From Pantoea allii (GTDB lineage: Bacteria; Pseudomonadota; Gammaproteobacteria; Enterobacterales; Enterobacteriaceae), in the NCBI RefSeq assembly GCF_002307475.1, contig NZ_NTMH01000003.1:1-64000 (forward strand): a DNA stretch of 64,000 nt. The letters are read 5' to 3'. Positions 8,367 through 17,867 of the stretch are shown here, piece after piece. Both the position numbers and the translations under genes were made by a program. The notes beneath the pieces were generated by a model. It was not told the origin of the DNA and did no database searches. It worked only from the letters and a program-made list of their open reading frames with translations. Position 1 is the first letter of the stretch. Each line of letters starts with the position of its first letter.

Positions 8367-9341
8367 TTATGCGCTCACCTTAGCCACCAGATCCATCATT
8401 TTTAGTTTTTGATCGCCCGAGACTTTGCGCACTTCAAGTTCTATATTGCGCGCGTGAAGCTGGCGGAAGGCGGCGATATCTTTTTCATCGACCGAGACGG
8501 CATTATTCACCTGGGTTTTCCCCTGGCGAAATGCCATACCGCCAATGTTGACGCTCTTGATATCCACGCCTTGTTCAACAATCCGCAGGACATCCGTTGG
8601 GTTGGTAAACAGCAGCATGACACGATCGCGGGCATATTTGGGGTTATTCCAGACGCGCACCATTTTATCGATGTCCACCACATGCGCGGTGACGCCCGGC
8701 GGTGCCACCTGGGTTAACAGCGTTTTACGCACTTTGTCGTTAGCCACCTCATCACTGACCACGATAATGCGGCTGACGTTAGTTTCTTTGGTCCAGCGCG
8801 TAGCGACCTGCCCATGAATAAGACGATCGTCGATGCGTGCCAGGCAAATATTCATGTGTTCGTCAGGCGTCAGCGGCCGGTTGACGGGGGCCGCTGCGCG
8901 AGGCGCAGACGGCGGGGCGGCAACAGCAGCCGGTTTTTCTTCAGGTTGTGCTTTTAACGCTCTGACGCCTTCACGGCCGGTTTCAACCGCAATCGCCACC
9001 AGTTCGTCAAAAGAGGGGTTATCGTCTCGGGCCATCAGGGTTTCGACTAACATAGGAATGTTTACCCCGGCGATCACCTCGTGATGCGTTTTATCAACGA
9101 CCAGCCGACTGGCTGCATTGAATGGACTGCCGCCCCAGGTATCCACCAGGAAAAGCACCCCCTGTGATGTGTCCAGCTCTGCCAGTCGTGCCTGATATTT
9201 TTCTATCAGGGTGTCAGCATTCTCCCCCGGTACAAAATCTATCCATGCGACATTGTTCTGTTCGCCTAAAAGCATCTCTGCCGTTTTAAGCAGCTGCTCC
9301 GCTGCCCAGCCGTGTGTACCAATTACAAGAGCAATGGTCAC
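8367..9341 (-). CDS. manX: Mannose PTS cytoplasmic subunit IIAB (ManX)
   Basis: ManX passes phosphate from HPr to the sugar at the membrane. The 324-residue protein has an IIA domain (about 1-130, phosphorylated His10 in VIGTHGW), an Ala/Pro/Glu-rich linker (about 131-157), and an IIB domain (about 160-324, His176 in DDRLIHGQV). This is the usual E. coli IIAB fusion. It is the first gene of manXYZ. In E. coli the operon is activated by CRP and repressed by Mlc; an Mlc-like palindrome lies upstream at 9487-9510. In E. coli the sRNA SgrS also acts at manX; that was not assessed here. Confidence 0.96.
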   Translation of the reverse strand: MTIALVIGTHGWAAEQLLKTAEMLLGEQNNVAWIDFVPGENADTLIEKYQARLAELDTSQGVLFLVDTWGGSPFNAASRLVVDKTHHEVIAGVNIPMLVETLMARDDNPSFDELVAIAVETGREGVRALKAQPEEKPAAVAAPPSAPRAAAPVNRPLTPDEHMNICLARIDDRLIHGQVATRWTKETNVSRIIVVSDEVANDKVRKTLLTQVAPPGVTAHVVDIDKMVRVWNNPKYARDRVMLLFTNPTDVLRIVEQGVDIKSVNIGGMAFRQGKTQVNNAVSVDEKDIAAFRQLHARNIELEVRKVSGDQKLKMMDLVAKVSA

Positions 9342-9619
9342 GTGCTACCTCCGTTCGCTTGTTGGTTCATCATAATGTGAGGAACCGTTAAGAATTATCG
9401 CGTTAACAACATCTAAATCTTGTTAATGTGAATTAACCTAATTTCAACATTGTTGGGATAACCAACTCACTACGTGAATGCCGGATTTATTTTAGTGTCC
9501 GAAAAAATAAAGTTTGTGATATTGGTTGGCTATTTGCAGCATAAAAGAGGGAAATTGAGTTTTTATGACGCCTGAACCCGGCCGTGAGAGAGTGTAAAAA
9601 TAAGAAAATTTTTTGACCT
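9342..9619. promoter_or_regulatory. manX promoter region
   Basis: This is the manX side of the 503-base gap between divergent manX and yoaE. It has no gene. It holds the Mlc-like palindrome at 9487-9510 and AT-rich sequence on both sides. I see no CRP site good enough to list. Confidence 0.6.
9487..9510. promoter_or_regulatory. Candidate Mlc operator upstream of manX
   Basis: TTATTTT, a 10-base centre (AGTGTCCGAA), then AAAATAA (9504-9510) gives an imperfect palindrome. It resembles the Mlc site of E. coli manX as I recall it (TTATTTTGATGCGCGAAATT). It lies about 146 bases upstream of manX. Confidence 0.5.
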
Positions 9620-9844
9620 CGTGGTACGAACTGATACATTAGCGATCTGTTTATTATTCAGGAGTAGCGGGCAGCAGCCCACCCTTATGGATCGTCACCG
9701 ACGTTGCTTAACCTTGTCTTTGCGCTCTTCAGCGCGTCAATTCACGCCAGACCGCGTTTTCTCTGCTTTTCCGCGCTTATTTCAGTCACGTCATCTGACG
9801 CTGGCACGCTTTAACGTAATCACATCCTTGTTCAGGAGTCACTA
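9620..9844 (+). promoter_or_regulatory. Long leader of yoaE; possible yybP-ykoY (Mn2+) riboswitch
   Basis: The 200-plus bases before yoaE contain GGAGTAGC (9661-9668), followed by a tight GGGC-AGCA-GCCC hairpin (9669-9680) and CACCGACGTTGCTTA (about 9696-9710). A GGAGTAG loop, hairpin and CCGACG-type segment recall the yybP-ykoY manganese riboswitch that precedes many TerC-family and manganese-export genes. The match to the second conserved loop is imperfect. A 74-codon open frame (9621-9845) also crosses the leader and ends on the yoaE start codon (TAATG); whether it is translated is unknown. Confidence 0.35.
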
Positions 9845-11413
9845 ATGGAATTTCTGTTCGACCCCTCGATCTGGGCGGGATTGCTCACGCTCATCGTGCT
9901 GGAAATCGTTCTCGGCATTGATAACCTGGTCTTTATTGCCATTCTTGCGGATAAGCTGCCGCCTAAGCAGCGTGATAAAGCGCGTTTGATTGGTTTGTCG
10001 CTGGCGCTGGTCATGCGTCTGGGCCTGTTATCGCTTATCTCCTGGATGGTGACTCTGACGCGCCCACTGTTTAGCGTGGGAAGTTTCAGCTTCGCCGGAC
10101 GCGATCTCATTTTGCTGGCGGGAGGGATATTCCTGTTATTCAAGGCCACCATGGAACTGCATGAGCGGCTGGAGAACCGTGAGTTGGAAAACAACGGCAA
10201 CCGCAGCTACGCCAGTTTCTGGGCGGTTGTGACGCAGATTGTCATCCTGGATGCGGTCTTCTCACTGGATGCGGTGATTACTGCCGTCGGTATGGTCAAT
10301 AACCTGCCGGTGATGATGACAGCGGTTGTTATTGCGATGATCGTGATGCTGGCGGCGTCTAAGCCCTTGACAAAATTCGTCAACGCGCATCCCACTGTGG
10401 TGGTGCTGTGTCTCAGCTTCCTGTTGATGATCGGCCTGTCGCTGGTGGCCGAAGGCTTTGGTTTTCACATTCCGAAAGGTTATCTGTACGCGGCGATTGG
10501 TTTCTCGATTCTTATCGAGTTGTTCAATCAGATTGCCCGCCACAACTTTATCCGTCATCAGTCGCATCGACCTATGCGTGAACGCACCGCCGAGGCGATT
10601 TTGCGGTTGATGGGCGGACGTAATCGGGTGCAGTCCGCTCCCGCGAGCACGGAAGAGCAGGCGATTGCCATTGCCATGCCACAGGAAGCCTTTAAAGACG
10701 AAGAACGCTATATGATTAATGGCGTGCTGACGCTGGCGTCCCGTTCGATTCGCAGCATTATGACGCCGCGTGGTGATATCTCCTGGGTGGATGCCAACCG
10801 TCCGGTTGACGAAATTCGTATTCAGCTGCTGGATACGCCGCACAGCCTGTTCCCGGTATGCCGGGGTGAGCTGGATGAAATCATTGGCGTGGTCAGAGCC
10901 AAAGAGCTGTTGGTGGCGCTGGATCACGGCGTTGACGTCGCGACCTTTGCTGCCAATACACCGATCATCATCGTGCCGGAAACGCTTGACCCGATTAACC
11001 TGCTGGGCGTCTTGCGCCGTGCCAAAGGCAGCTTTGTTATCGTGACTAACGAGTTTGGCGTGGTACAGGGCTTAATCACGCCGCTGGATGTGCTGGAAGC
11101 GATCGCCGGTGAGTTCCCGGATGAAGATGAAACGCCGGATATCATCATGGACGGTGATGGCTGGTTAGTGAAAGGCGGCACCGACCTGCATTCACTGCAG
11201 CAGCTCCTCGACTTCCACGAGCTGGTAAAGCCGGAAGAAGATCACGCTTCTCTGGCAGGGTTGCTGATTGCGCAGAAAGGGCAGTTGCCTAAGCCTGGCG
11301 ACGTCATCGATATTGAGCCGCTTCATTTTCAGATCATCGAAGCCACAGAGTACCGTATCGATCTGGTGCGCGTGACCAAAGATCAACAACATGATGAGGA
11401 AGAAGAAGGTTAA
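9845..11413 (+). CDS. yoaE: TerC-family membrane protein with CBS and CorC/HlyC domains (YoaE)
   Basis: The 522-residue protein matches E. coli YoaE (518). An N-terminal TerC-type membrane domain (about 1-235, with acidic helix motifs [12 protein letters not shown] and [10 protein letters not shown]) is joined to a pair of CBS domains (about 290-410) and a C-terminal CorC/HlyC transporter-associated domain (about 425-510). TerC proteins are linked to metal export, often manganese, and to metal loading of exoenzymes; YoaE's own substrate is not established. CAGGAG precedes the ATG. The long leader may be regulatory. A strong terminator follows at 11430. Confidence 0.92.
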   Translation: MEFLFDPSIWAGLLTLIVLEIVLGIDNLVFIAILADKLPPKQRDKARLIGLSLALVMRLGLLSLISWMVTLTRPLFSVGSFSFAGRDLILLAGGIFLLFKATMELHERLENRELENNGNRSYASFWAVVTQIVILDAVFSLDAVITAVGMVNNLPVMMTAVVIAMIVMLAASKPLTKFVNAHPTVVVLCLSFLLMIGLSLVAEGFGFHIPKGYLYAAIGFSILIELFNQIARHNFIRHQSHRPMRERTAEAILRLMGGRNRVQSAPASTEEQAIAIAMPQEAFKDEERYMINGVLTLASRSIRSIMTPRGDISWVDANRPVDEIRIQLLDTPHSLFPVCRGELDEIIGVVRAKELLVALDHGVDVATFAANTPIIIVPETLDPINLLGVLRRAKGSFVIVTNEFGVVQGLITPLDVLEAIAGEFPDEDETPDIIMDGDGWLVKGGTDLHSLQQLLDFHELVKPEEDHASLAGLLIAQKGQLPKPGDVIDIEPLHFQIIEATEYRIDLVRVTKDQQHDEEEEG

Positions 11414-11429
11414 CCTACCTTCTTAGCGT

Positions 11430-11461
11430 AAAACGCATCACATAGTGATGCGTTTTTTTTT
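11430..11461 (+). terminator. Terminator of yoaE
   Basis: AAACGCATCA and TGATGCGTTT pair around CATAG, and ten Ts follow. Confidence 0.92.
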
Positions 11462-11506
11462 GCGCGAAGACATGACCTGCTGACGTAATGGATGGCGTTG
11501 AGGGCA

Positions 11507-13072
11507 CTACAGGTCACAGGTCAGTTGATGATGGCGCAACCACGCCGGAAAGTCCTCCAGCGGCATCGGACGGGCAAAGTAATAACCCTGTAGATGATCT
11601 ACGCCGCGATCGCGCAGATAGGCTGCCTGCTCCTGGGTTTCTACGCCCTCTGCGACCAGGCTGATATTCAGACGCTGCGCCAGCGAGATCACCATATCGG
11701 TGACGGTGGCGTTAATCGCATCCGTTCCGATAGAGGCGGTAAAGATTTTGTCCAGTTTAAGCACGTCCGGCTGCAAATCTTTCAGGTAGGACAGCGAACT
11801 GTGCCCGGTACCGAAATCATCTATCGCCAAACGCACGCCGATGTCGTGCAGTTGAGCAATGACCGTCTGATCGACCACGGGCAGGGCATCACGCTCGGTT
11901 AATTCGACCACCAGTTGGGGGACAGGATTAGCGGGCCACCAAATATTTTGCAGGTCTTCCAGAATGGCACGTTCGCGAAAATGGCTGGCCGCGACATTAA
12001 CGGCAATATGAAAGTGTGGACTGTGGGGAAGATCCGGCAAGGCGTCGACGACGCGGTTCAGCACAAAGCGGGTTAACGGCTCAATCAGGTTCTGGCGTTC
12101 AACCAGGGGAATAAAAACGTCGGGTGGAATCCAGCCCTGACGCGGATTATGCCAGCGCAACAGAAGTTCAATGCCATCACATTTACCGTTTCGGGCATTG
12201 ATCAGGGGCTGGCAGTAAACCATAAATTCATTGGCTGTGATGCCGTAGCTAATCTGCCAGCTCAGGCTCATGCGATTGGCGGTTGCCAGCCAGACCACAT
12301 AGCCAATCAGCAAACTCAGCATGAGCGCCAGGGGCAACTGCGAAGGCAGAGAGGCCAGGGCCAGGCGCGAAGGTGAGGGGCCATAAAGGGTAACGGTATA
12401 GGGATAACGCAGCGAGGCTTCGGTATAGGTAACTTCATCCTCAGAAGGCAGCGTGGACTCAATGAGAGGATTGCCATATTCAAGGCTTTTGCCGTTCACG
12501 TTAAAAATTGCCCGTTCAACCCAGGGTGCCTGCGGCTCCAGCAGGTAGCTGCTCATTAATTCAATATTGATGGCCTGAAGTATTCCGGAACGGTTATCCA
12601 GCATCGTGGGCGTCCACAATAACAAGACGGGCGAACCTTTGAGCAAATAGTCATCCGTGGAGAGCAGCATGCGCTTCTCGTTAAGGGCAAGTTCAGGGTA
12701 GGTCTGGCTGAACGAGATATCTCGTGAGCCAAAAATACTGGAACAGTAAAGCCTGTCCTCCTCGACCAGCAAAATAGCGCGCACGGTTTGTAGTGAAGAA
12801 ATTTTTTCGATTAAGGGAAAACGGGCATCCGGACAGGACATTCCGACCAATCCCTGCATGTTGTTGGCGGAGACATCAAGCGGTGAAAACATGCGATCAA
12901 AACGCGTAATTGCATTATCGGCAAAACTGATTGCTCGCTGTTGAACATATGATTTTTCTTCAAAGTAGCGAAAAGCCAGCGTTAACGAGAGAACAATAGA
13001 AGCAATCACCACAGCAATAAGCAATCGCTTACGTCTGTATTGTCCAACATATTGCTGGGCCATGAACATCAA
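11507..13072 (-). CDS. pdeD: Membrane cyclic-di-GMP phosphodiesterase with CSS-motif sensor (PdeD/YoaD)
   Basis: The 521-residue protein has a transmembrane helix near residues 17-37, a periplasmic CSS-motif domain (YCSSIFGSRD near 110, another Cys near 80), a second helix near 245-265, and a cytoplasmic EAL domain to the C-terminus. The signature is ELLLRW, a common EAL variant; the DDFGTGHSSLSYL and EGVETQEQ motifs are present, so it is probably active. In related CSS proteins the periplasmic cysteines respond to DsbA/DsbB redox state and control turnover. In E. coli YoaD is now PdeD. It lies between yoaE and sdaA. Confidence 0.9.
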   Translation of the reverse strand: MMFMAQQYVGQYRRKRLLIAVVIASIVLSLTLAFRYFEEKSYVQQRAISFADNAITRFDRMFSPLDVSANNMQGLVGMSCPDARFPLIEKISSLQTVRAILLVEEDRLYCSSIFGSRDISFSQTYPELALNEKRMLLSTDDYLLKGSPVLLLWTPTMLDNRSGILQAINIELMSSYLLEPQAPWVERAIFNVNGKSLEYGNPLIESTLPSEDEVTYTEASLRYPYTVTLYGPSPSRLALASLPSQLPLALMLSLLIGYVVWLATANRMSLSWQISYGITANEFMVYCQPLINARNGKCDGIELLLRWHNPRQGWIPPDVFIPLVERQNLIEPLTRFVLNRVVDALPDLPHSPHFHIAVNVAASHFRERAILEDLQNIWWPANPVPQLVVELTERDALPVVDQTVIAQLHDIGVRLAIDDFGTGHSSLSYLKDLQPDVLKLDKIFTASIGTDAINATVTDMVISLAQRLNISLVAEGVETQEQAAYLRDRGVDHLQGYYFARPMPLEDFPAWLRHHQLTCDL

Positions 13073-13282
13073 GAATCACCTTCCCAAAACCAGAAAATAG
13101 ATATAGCTGGGTTGTTATCGGCACGGCCCAACGCAAATTTAGGACCCGAGCGTAAAATGAAAGGCTACAAGAAAAGCAGAGCGACCCGCAGGTCGCTTTA
13201 ATATCGTTAATATTTATAGCAGGCAGGACTGACTAATGCACTGGTTAAAAAGCAAAAAATTAGAATTAAATCTCAAAAATGA

Positions 13283-14647
13283 TTAGTCACACTGAACTTT
13301 TATTGCCAGACCGCCCCGTGACGTCTCGCGATATTTCGCATTCATGTCTTTGCCGGTCTCGTACATGGTTTCTATCACCTTATCCAGTGAAACGCGCGGT
13401 TCACTGGTACGACGCAGGGCCATGCGTGCGGCATTGATGGCTTTCACTGATGCGATAGCATTACGTTCAATACAGGGCACCTGAACCTGACCGGCTACGG
13501 GATCGCAAGTCAGGCCAAGGTTGTGCTCCATGCCGATTTCTGCGGCGACGCAAACCTGCTCCGGGCTTGCGCCTAACAGTTCTGCCAGACCTGCCGCCGC
13601 CATCGAACAGGCCACGCCAACTTCACCCTGACAACCGACCTCAGCACCGGAGATAGAGGCATTCATTTTGTAAAGAATACCAATGGCACCGGAGGCAAGG
13701 AAATAGCGAATAAAGATATCGGGTGTAACCGTTTCAATGAAGTGGTCATAGTAAGCCAGCACCGCCGGCACAATGCCGCAGGCACCATTAGTGGGTGCGG
13801 TAACGACGCGCCCACCGGCGGCATTCTCTTCGTTTACCGCCAGCGCATACATGTTGATCCAGTCGATAACGACCATGGGATCGTTAGAGTGCTTGGCGGA
13901 GGAGATCAGTAAACGGCGCAGCGAGGCAGCGCGACGTGGAACGCGCAACGGGCCAGGCAGGACGCCTTCGGTGTTGAGACCGCGATCGATACAGGCCTGC
14001 ATGGTTTGCCAAATTGTCGTGAAATACTGGTTAATCTCTTCACGCGAATGCAGCGCCAGTTCGTTTTTCATCACCAGTCCGGACAGGGAAAGCCCGGTCT
14101 CGCGGCAGTGGGATAATAATTCTTTGGCAGAATGGAACGGCCAGGGCACGGACACTTCATCCAGCGCAGACTGACCGAAATGCTCCTCATCGACAATAAA
14201 CCCACCGCCAACGGAGTAATAGGTTTTTGACAGCACCAGCAGATCGCCGGAAAACGCCAGCAGACGCAGGCCGTTTTCATGCAGCGAGAGATTCTCGCTG
14301 CGGAACACCATGCCGCCTTCACGAGGGAAATCGACTTCATGGGCACCTTTCGCGATCAGCAAACGTTCCCGCTGTTGCACATCTTTAATGAAGGCGGGGA
14401 TAGCATCGATATCGACGCTGTCAGGCGACTCACCCGCTAATCCCATAATAATGGCGATATCCGTATGGTGACCTTTGCCGGTCAGCGACAGGGAACCATA
14501 GACATCGACGGCGATGCGTGTCACCTCATGCAGTTTGCCCTGTTCAGACAACAGATCCACAAACTGTTTACCCGCTTTCATCGGACCGACCGTATGAGAA
14601 CTGGATGGGCCAATGCCCACTTTAAACATGTCAAAAACCGAAATCAT
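13283..14647 (-). CDS. sdaA: L-serine dehydratase SdaA (iron-sulfur)
   Basis: SdaA converts L-serine to pyruvate and ammonia. The start [19 protein letters not shown], the [10 protein letters not shown] segment, and cysteines equivalent to 343, 384 and 395 of E. coli SdaA (in [15 protein letters not shown] and QVPCIER) that hold the oxygen-sensitive 4Fe-4S cluster are all present. I choose the ATG at 14647, which gives 454 residues as in E. coli and has GAGGAG 8 bases upstream; a GTG at 14656 is too close to that site. Convergence is absent: pdeD lies downstream in the same direction. Confidence 0.95.
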   Translation of the reverse strand: MISVFDMFKVGIGPSSSHTVGPMKAGKQFVDLLSEQGKLHEVTRIAVDVYGSLSLTGKGHHTDIAIIMGLAGESPDSVDIDAIPAFIKDVQQRERLLIAKGAHEVDFPREGGMVFRSENLSLHENGLRLLAFSGDLLVLSKTYYSVGGGFIVDEEHFGQSALDEVSVPWPFHSAKELLSHCRETGLSLSGLVMKNELALHSREEINQYFTTIWQTMQACIDRGLNTEGVLPGPLRVPRRAASLRRLLISSAKHSNDPMVVIDWINMYALAVNEENAAGGRVVTAPTNGACGIVPAVLAYYDHFIETVTPDIFIRYFLASGAIGILYKMNASISGAEVGCQGEVGVACSMAAAGLAELLGASPEQVCVAAEIGMEHNLGLTCDPVAGQVQVPCIERNAIASVKAINAARMALRRTSEPRVSLDKVIETMYETGKDMNAKYRETSRGGLAIKVQCD

Positions 14648-14833
14648 GGGTGACACTCCTCACAAAAAACGTTCAGACTGCCGCAGCAGTTTATGGCGCT
14701 AATAGTAAACGGCTAAGCAGGGTAAACGCGCTGCTTTTCGCATGAAATAAACTAATTAACACCACGAGAAAAAATTATAGTGTGATATTGCGCGGCAGCC
14801 TGTAAACAGGCGCAAAAATGGAGGCTGCGTCAA

Positions 14834-15397
14834 TTAAAATGCAATCTGCTGACTCAGCGAACGAATAATCCCTGCTGTCATTCCCCAGACCAGGTAATCC
14901 TGATAGCGCGACAACCAGACAGGATGACGAATCCCGGCGCGATAGTAATCAAGCTCGGCATAACGGCTCAGACGTAAAGCTTCCGTGAGCGGCATTTCAA
15001 ACACACTTAACACTTCATCCGGATTGATGCGCAGCGCAATCTGGTCTGGAATGATGCCTACCACCGGCGTGACCTGAAACCCCGTGCTGCTGGTGACAGC
15101 CGGCAGACAGCCCAGGACATCGACCTGCAGAGGCGAAATACCCACTTCTTCGTGCGCTTCGCGTAATGCGGTGGCAACCAGAGAGGCATCTTCAGGGTCC
15201 TGCATGCCGCCGGGAAAGGCCACCTGTCCGGCGTGCTTCCGTAATCCGTGCGAACGCTGGGTGAGCAGCAAACCCGGCTGCTGGCGTGCCACTATGGGAA
15301 TTAACACCGCAGCATGACGACCTGAGAGTGCTTGTGCAGGCTCCAGGGGCTGTTGCAGTAAAAAACGGGTGCGGAAATCCGCGAGCGTCAATGCCAT
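14834..15397 (-). CDS. nudL: Nudix hydrolase NudL (coenzyme A pyrophosphatase-like)
   Basis: The 187-residue protein is a Nudix hydrolase of the coenzyme A pyrophosphatase group (E. coli NudL, about 192 residues). The family motif LTQRS...GQVAFPGG lies at 45-64, and the Nudix helix REAHEEVG at 79-86. It is expected to cleave CoA to phosphopantetheine and 3',5'-ADP. The ATG follows directly after the pabB stop codon, so the two are translated from one message and probably coupled. Confidence 0.92.
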   Translation of the reverse strand: MALTLADFRTRFLLQQPLEPAQALSGRHAAVLIPIVARQQPGLLLTQRSHGLRKHAGQVAFPGGMQDPEDASLVATALREAHEEVGISPLQVDVLGCLPAVTSSTGFQVTPVVGIIPDQIALRINPDEVLSVFEMPLTEALRLSRYAELDYYRAGIRHPVWLSRYQDYLVWGMTAGIIRSLSQQIAF

Positions 15398-16756
15398 TCA
15401 GGCCCCTTTTTCCAGCGCAGGTAAAATACGACTGACTTTATCCAGGGTTTCCTGATATTCAGATTCGAGTTCGCTGTCTGCCACTAACCCGCCGCCGGCA
15501 GAGCAGTAAAGATGATGATTTTCGGCCACCAGCGTGCGGATAGTGATACTGGTATCCATACGGCCACATAAACTCAGGTAACCGATGCTGCCACACCAGG
15601 CGTTGCGGCGTTGCGGCTCCAGCTCATCAATAATCTCCATGGCACGAATTTTAGGCGCGCCGGTGATCGAGCCGCCGGGAAAGCAGGCGCGCAGCAGATC
15701 GCAGGCCTGTAGGTGATCAGGCAGCGTGGCGCGAATAGTGCTGACCAGATGATGAACCGCAGGGAAGGGCTCCACCACAAACAGTTCCGGGACGCTGACG
15801 GAACCCGCAACGGCGACCCGGCCAATATCATTACGCAGCAGATCGACAATCATCAGGTTCTCGGCGCGGTCTTTGGTCGAGGTACGCAGGCTTTCGGCCT
15901 GAGCCGCGTCAGCAACAGGATCGCGGTTACGCGGGCGGGTGCCTTTAATCGGCCGGGTCGTAATGACGTGTTGATCCAGCGCCATAAAGCGCTCGGGGGA
16001 CAGGCTGAGGATGGCACTTTCCGGCAGACGTAAGAAGGCGCTGAACGGCGCGCGGTTGGTCTGGTTCAGGAGGCAAAAAGCACGCCATTCATCGCCCTGA
16101 TAGCCTGCTTTAAAGCGCTGTGCCAGATTAACCTGATAGCAGTCGCCCGCCTGAATATAAGCCTGCACTTTGTGGAAGCGTTGCGCGTATTCATCCCGGC
16201 TAAGGTTGGACTGCCACTTGCTGGTCAGCGAGAAAGGCGCGGTTTCACGTTCGGGCCAGCCTTCAAGCCAGCGAAGACGTCGCGCAACATCATCAATGGC
16301 AACCAGCGTTAATGTATGACGGTGATGGTCGGCAATCAGCGCCCAGCTATAAATGCCGATGGCCATATCCGGTGTATGAAGATCGGCGAGGGCGGTCTGC
16401 GGCAACTGCTCAAAACGCCGGCCCAGATCATAGCCAAACAGACCCAGCGCGCCGCCTAAAAACGGCAAGTCCGGATGGCGTTGCGGGGCAATGCCCAACG
16501 CGTCGCACTGCTGTTGTACCAGGGACAGGGGATCGTCCTGGCTACGTTGGGAGCGATCGCCCTGCTGAATTTCTGTTATCCTGCCCCGGGTCGTCAGCGT
16601 CGTCAGCGGATCGGCGGTCAGGATATCAAAACGATTATCGCTGTGGTCAGCTTGTCCTGAAGACAACAGCATCGCCCACGGCAGATGCGCAATACGGGAA
16701 AAATAGTGGGTGATGGCGTCAGGCGAATAACTTAGGTTATGAGTTTGAACGATCAT
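15398..16756 (-). CDS. pabB: Aminodeoxychorismate synthase component 1 (PabB)
   Basis: PabB turns chorismate and ammonia into 4-amino-4-deoxychorismate, the first step of p-aminobenzoate and folate synthesis, with PabA as glutaminase partner. The 452-residue sequence has the chorismate-binding family blocks ITTRPIKGTRPR (with the catalytic lysine), SPERF and FPGGSITGAPK, plus a C-terminal SIGY...GGGLVADS block. E. coli PabB is 453 residues. It is followed without a gap by nudL and is divergent from yoaH. Confidence 0.95.
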   Translation of the reverse strand: MIVQTHNLSYSPDAITHYFSRIAHLPWAMLLSSGQADHSDNRFDILTADPLTTLTTRGRITEIQQGDRSQRSQDDPLSLVQQQCDALGIAPQRHPDLPFLGGALGLFGYDLGRRFEQLPQTALADLHTPDMAIGIYSWALIADHHRHTLTLVAIDDVARRLRWLEGWPERETAPFSLTSKWQSNLSRDEYAQRFHKVQAYIQAGDCYQVNLAQRFKAGYQGDEWRAFCLLNQTNRAPFSAFLRLPESAILSLSPERFMALDQHVITTRPIKGTRPRNRDPVADAAQAESLRTSTKDRAENLMIVDLLRNDIGRVAVAGSVSVPELFVVEPFPAVHHLVSTIRATLPDHLQACDLLRACFPGGSITGAPKIRAMEIIDELEPQRRNAWCGSIGYLSLCGRMDTSITIRTLVAENHHLYCSAGGGLVADSELESEYQETLDKVSRILPALEKGA

Positions 16757-16865
16757 TGAGCACGAAATCTGACATCAGTAAGGCCGTTAGACTGACATAT
16801 TTTTTCCTGACTGGCACCTGTTTGTTCCCCATGAAATAATGGCAGCCTCATAGCAGGAGTAAAAC

Positions 16866-17051
16866 ATGATTACAGGATTACCCGCACTTTCACACGACCA
16901 GCAGCAGCGCGCTGTTGAACGTATTCAGCAATTAATGGCTGGTGGCATGTCCAGCGGTGAAGCCATTACCCTGGTTGCGCAGGAGATTCGCGAAAGCCAC
17001 ACCGGTGAACTGATCCGGGCGCGCTTCGAAGATGAAGACGACGAAGGCTGA
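16866..17051 (+). CDS. yoaH: Small conserved protein YoaH (UPF0181)
   Basis: The 61-residue protein matches E. coli YoaH (59). It has the family core [20 protein letters not shown] and an acidic end (FEDEDDEG). It looks soluble and helical. Function unknown. CAGGAG precedes the ATG. It is divergent from pabB and converges on yoaB. Confidence 0.9.
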   Translation: MITGLPALSHDQQQRAVERIQQLMAGGMSSGEAITLVAQEIRESHTGELIRARFEDEDDEG

Positions 17052-17066
17052 CGCCCCGTAAGCGGT

Positions 17067-17414
17067 TTAGCGTGCAGCGATAATTTTTATTTCGACTTTA
17101 TACTGTGGATTCATTAAACCTGCCTGAACCGTGCAGCGAACGGGCGCGTTATCGGGTGAAACCCAGGCGTCCCAGGCGCGGTTCATTGCGGCAAAATCAG
17201 CTTTATCCACCAGGAAAATAGTGGCATCAAGGATTTTGGTTTTGTCACTGCCCACCCGCGTAAGCAGGGCATCAATCACCGCCAACGCATTGGCGGTTTG
17301 CGCTTCGGCATCCGCCTCCAGGTTTTCAGGCACGCTGGTATAAAAAATCGTGTCGTTATGAATGACCGCTTCGGACATACGATGTTCTGGATCAATGCGC
17401 GTAATGCTCATCAT
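17067..17414 (-). CDS. yoaB: RidA-like (YjgF/YER057c/UK114) family protein YoaB
   Basis: The 115-residue protein belongs to the RidA superfamily, with E. coli YoaB (114) as its nearest relative. The conserved C-terminal stretch APVRCTVQAGLMNPQYKVEI contains the arginine used by RidA-type imine deaminases to bind the substrate carboxylate. The substrate of YoaB is not established. Trimeric cytosolic structure is expected from the family. Two ATG codons open the frame; either is possible. Confidence 0.88.
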   Translation of the reverse strand: MMSITRIDPEHRMSEAVIHNDTIFYTSVPENLEADAEAQTANALAVIDALLTRVGSDKTKILDATIFLVDKADFAAMNRAWDAWVSPDNAPVRCTVQAGLMNPQYKVEIKIIAAR

Positions 17415-17563
17415 CTTCTCCCTGTTTTTTTGAACGCCTAGCCTGCCATAATCCCGGTGCGATTGTCATCCGTTGCAGCGCGCACTGGGCGTCAGCCGCG
17501 CATCACGGGCGGAAAAATGGTATAAAACGTCGCTTACCGGTTCAGGACTATCAGGATGAAGGC

Positions 17564-17731
17564 ATGGCGAATACGCAATATCTGTTTTGGGTGATGTTTG
17601 GAGCACTGGCACTGCTGTTTATCGTGATATCGACCTTTGTCGGCATGTCACGCACGGCCAAACAGGGGTTTATCACCCTGGCGGTGTTACTGCTGCTACT
17701 GATTGCCGGCGCGCTTTACATCAGTCATTAG
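17564..17731 (+). CDS. Unrecognised 55-residue membrane protein with two helices
   Basis: The ATG at 17564 opens a 55-codon frame (starting MANTQYLFWVMFGALALLF, ending AGALYISH). Two hydrophobic segments, at about 6-27 and 36-53, flank a short basic loop (MSRTAKQGF), which suggests a helical hairpin with the loop inside. CAGGA lies 8 bases before the start. It occupies the gap between yoaB and yoaA. I do not recognise the family. A competing 90-codon frame at 17587-17859 covers the same DNA but is less protein-like and lacks a ribosome site. Confidence 0.65.
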   Translation: MANTQYLFWVMFGALALLFIVISTFVGMSRTAKQGFITLAVLLLLLIAGALYISH

Positions 17732-17867
17732 CGCTGAAAACGGCGTCATCCCTGGGTCTGCAGGCAACAGGAGGGCAGGGTGATAAAGACGCCACCGTCA
17801 GCGATTTCCTTAAGTCAGGGAATGCTGGCATAATATACAGTGTTTTTTGCCGTTATTGAGAGGGTAC

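Noticed and set aside
13236..13286. 16-codon frame with a ribosome site near the end of sdaA
   Set aside because: Too short to support without conservation, and it overlaps the sdaA stop on the other strand.
17587..17859. 90-codon frame overlapping the 55-residue membrane protein
   Set aside because: The other frame in the same DNA has a start, ribosome site and clear membrane helices; this one has irregular composition and runs into the yoaA leader.
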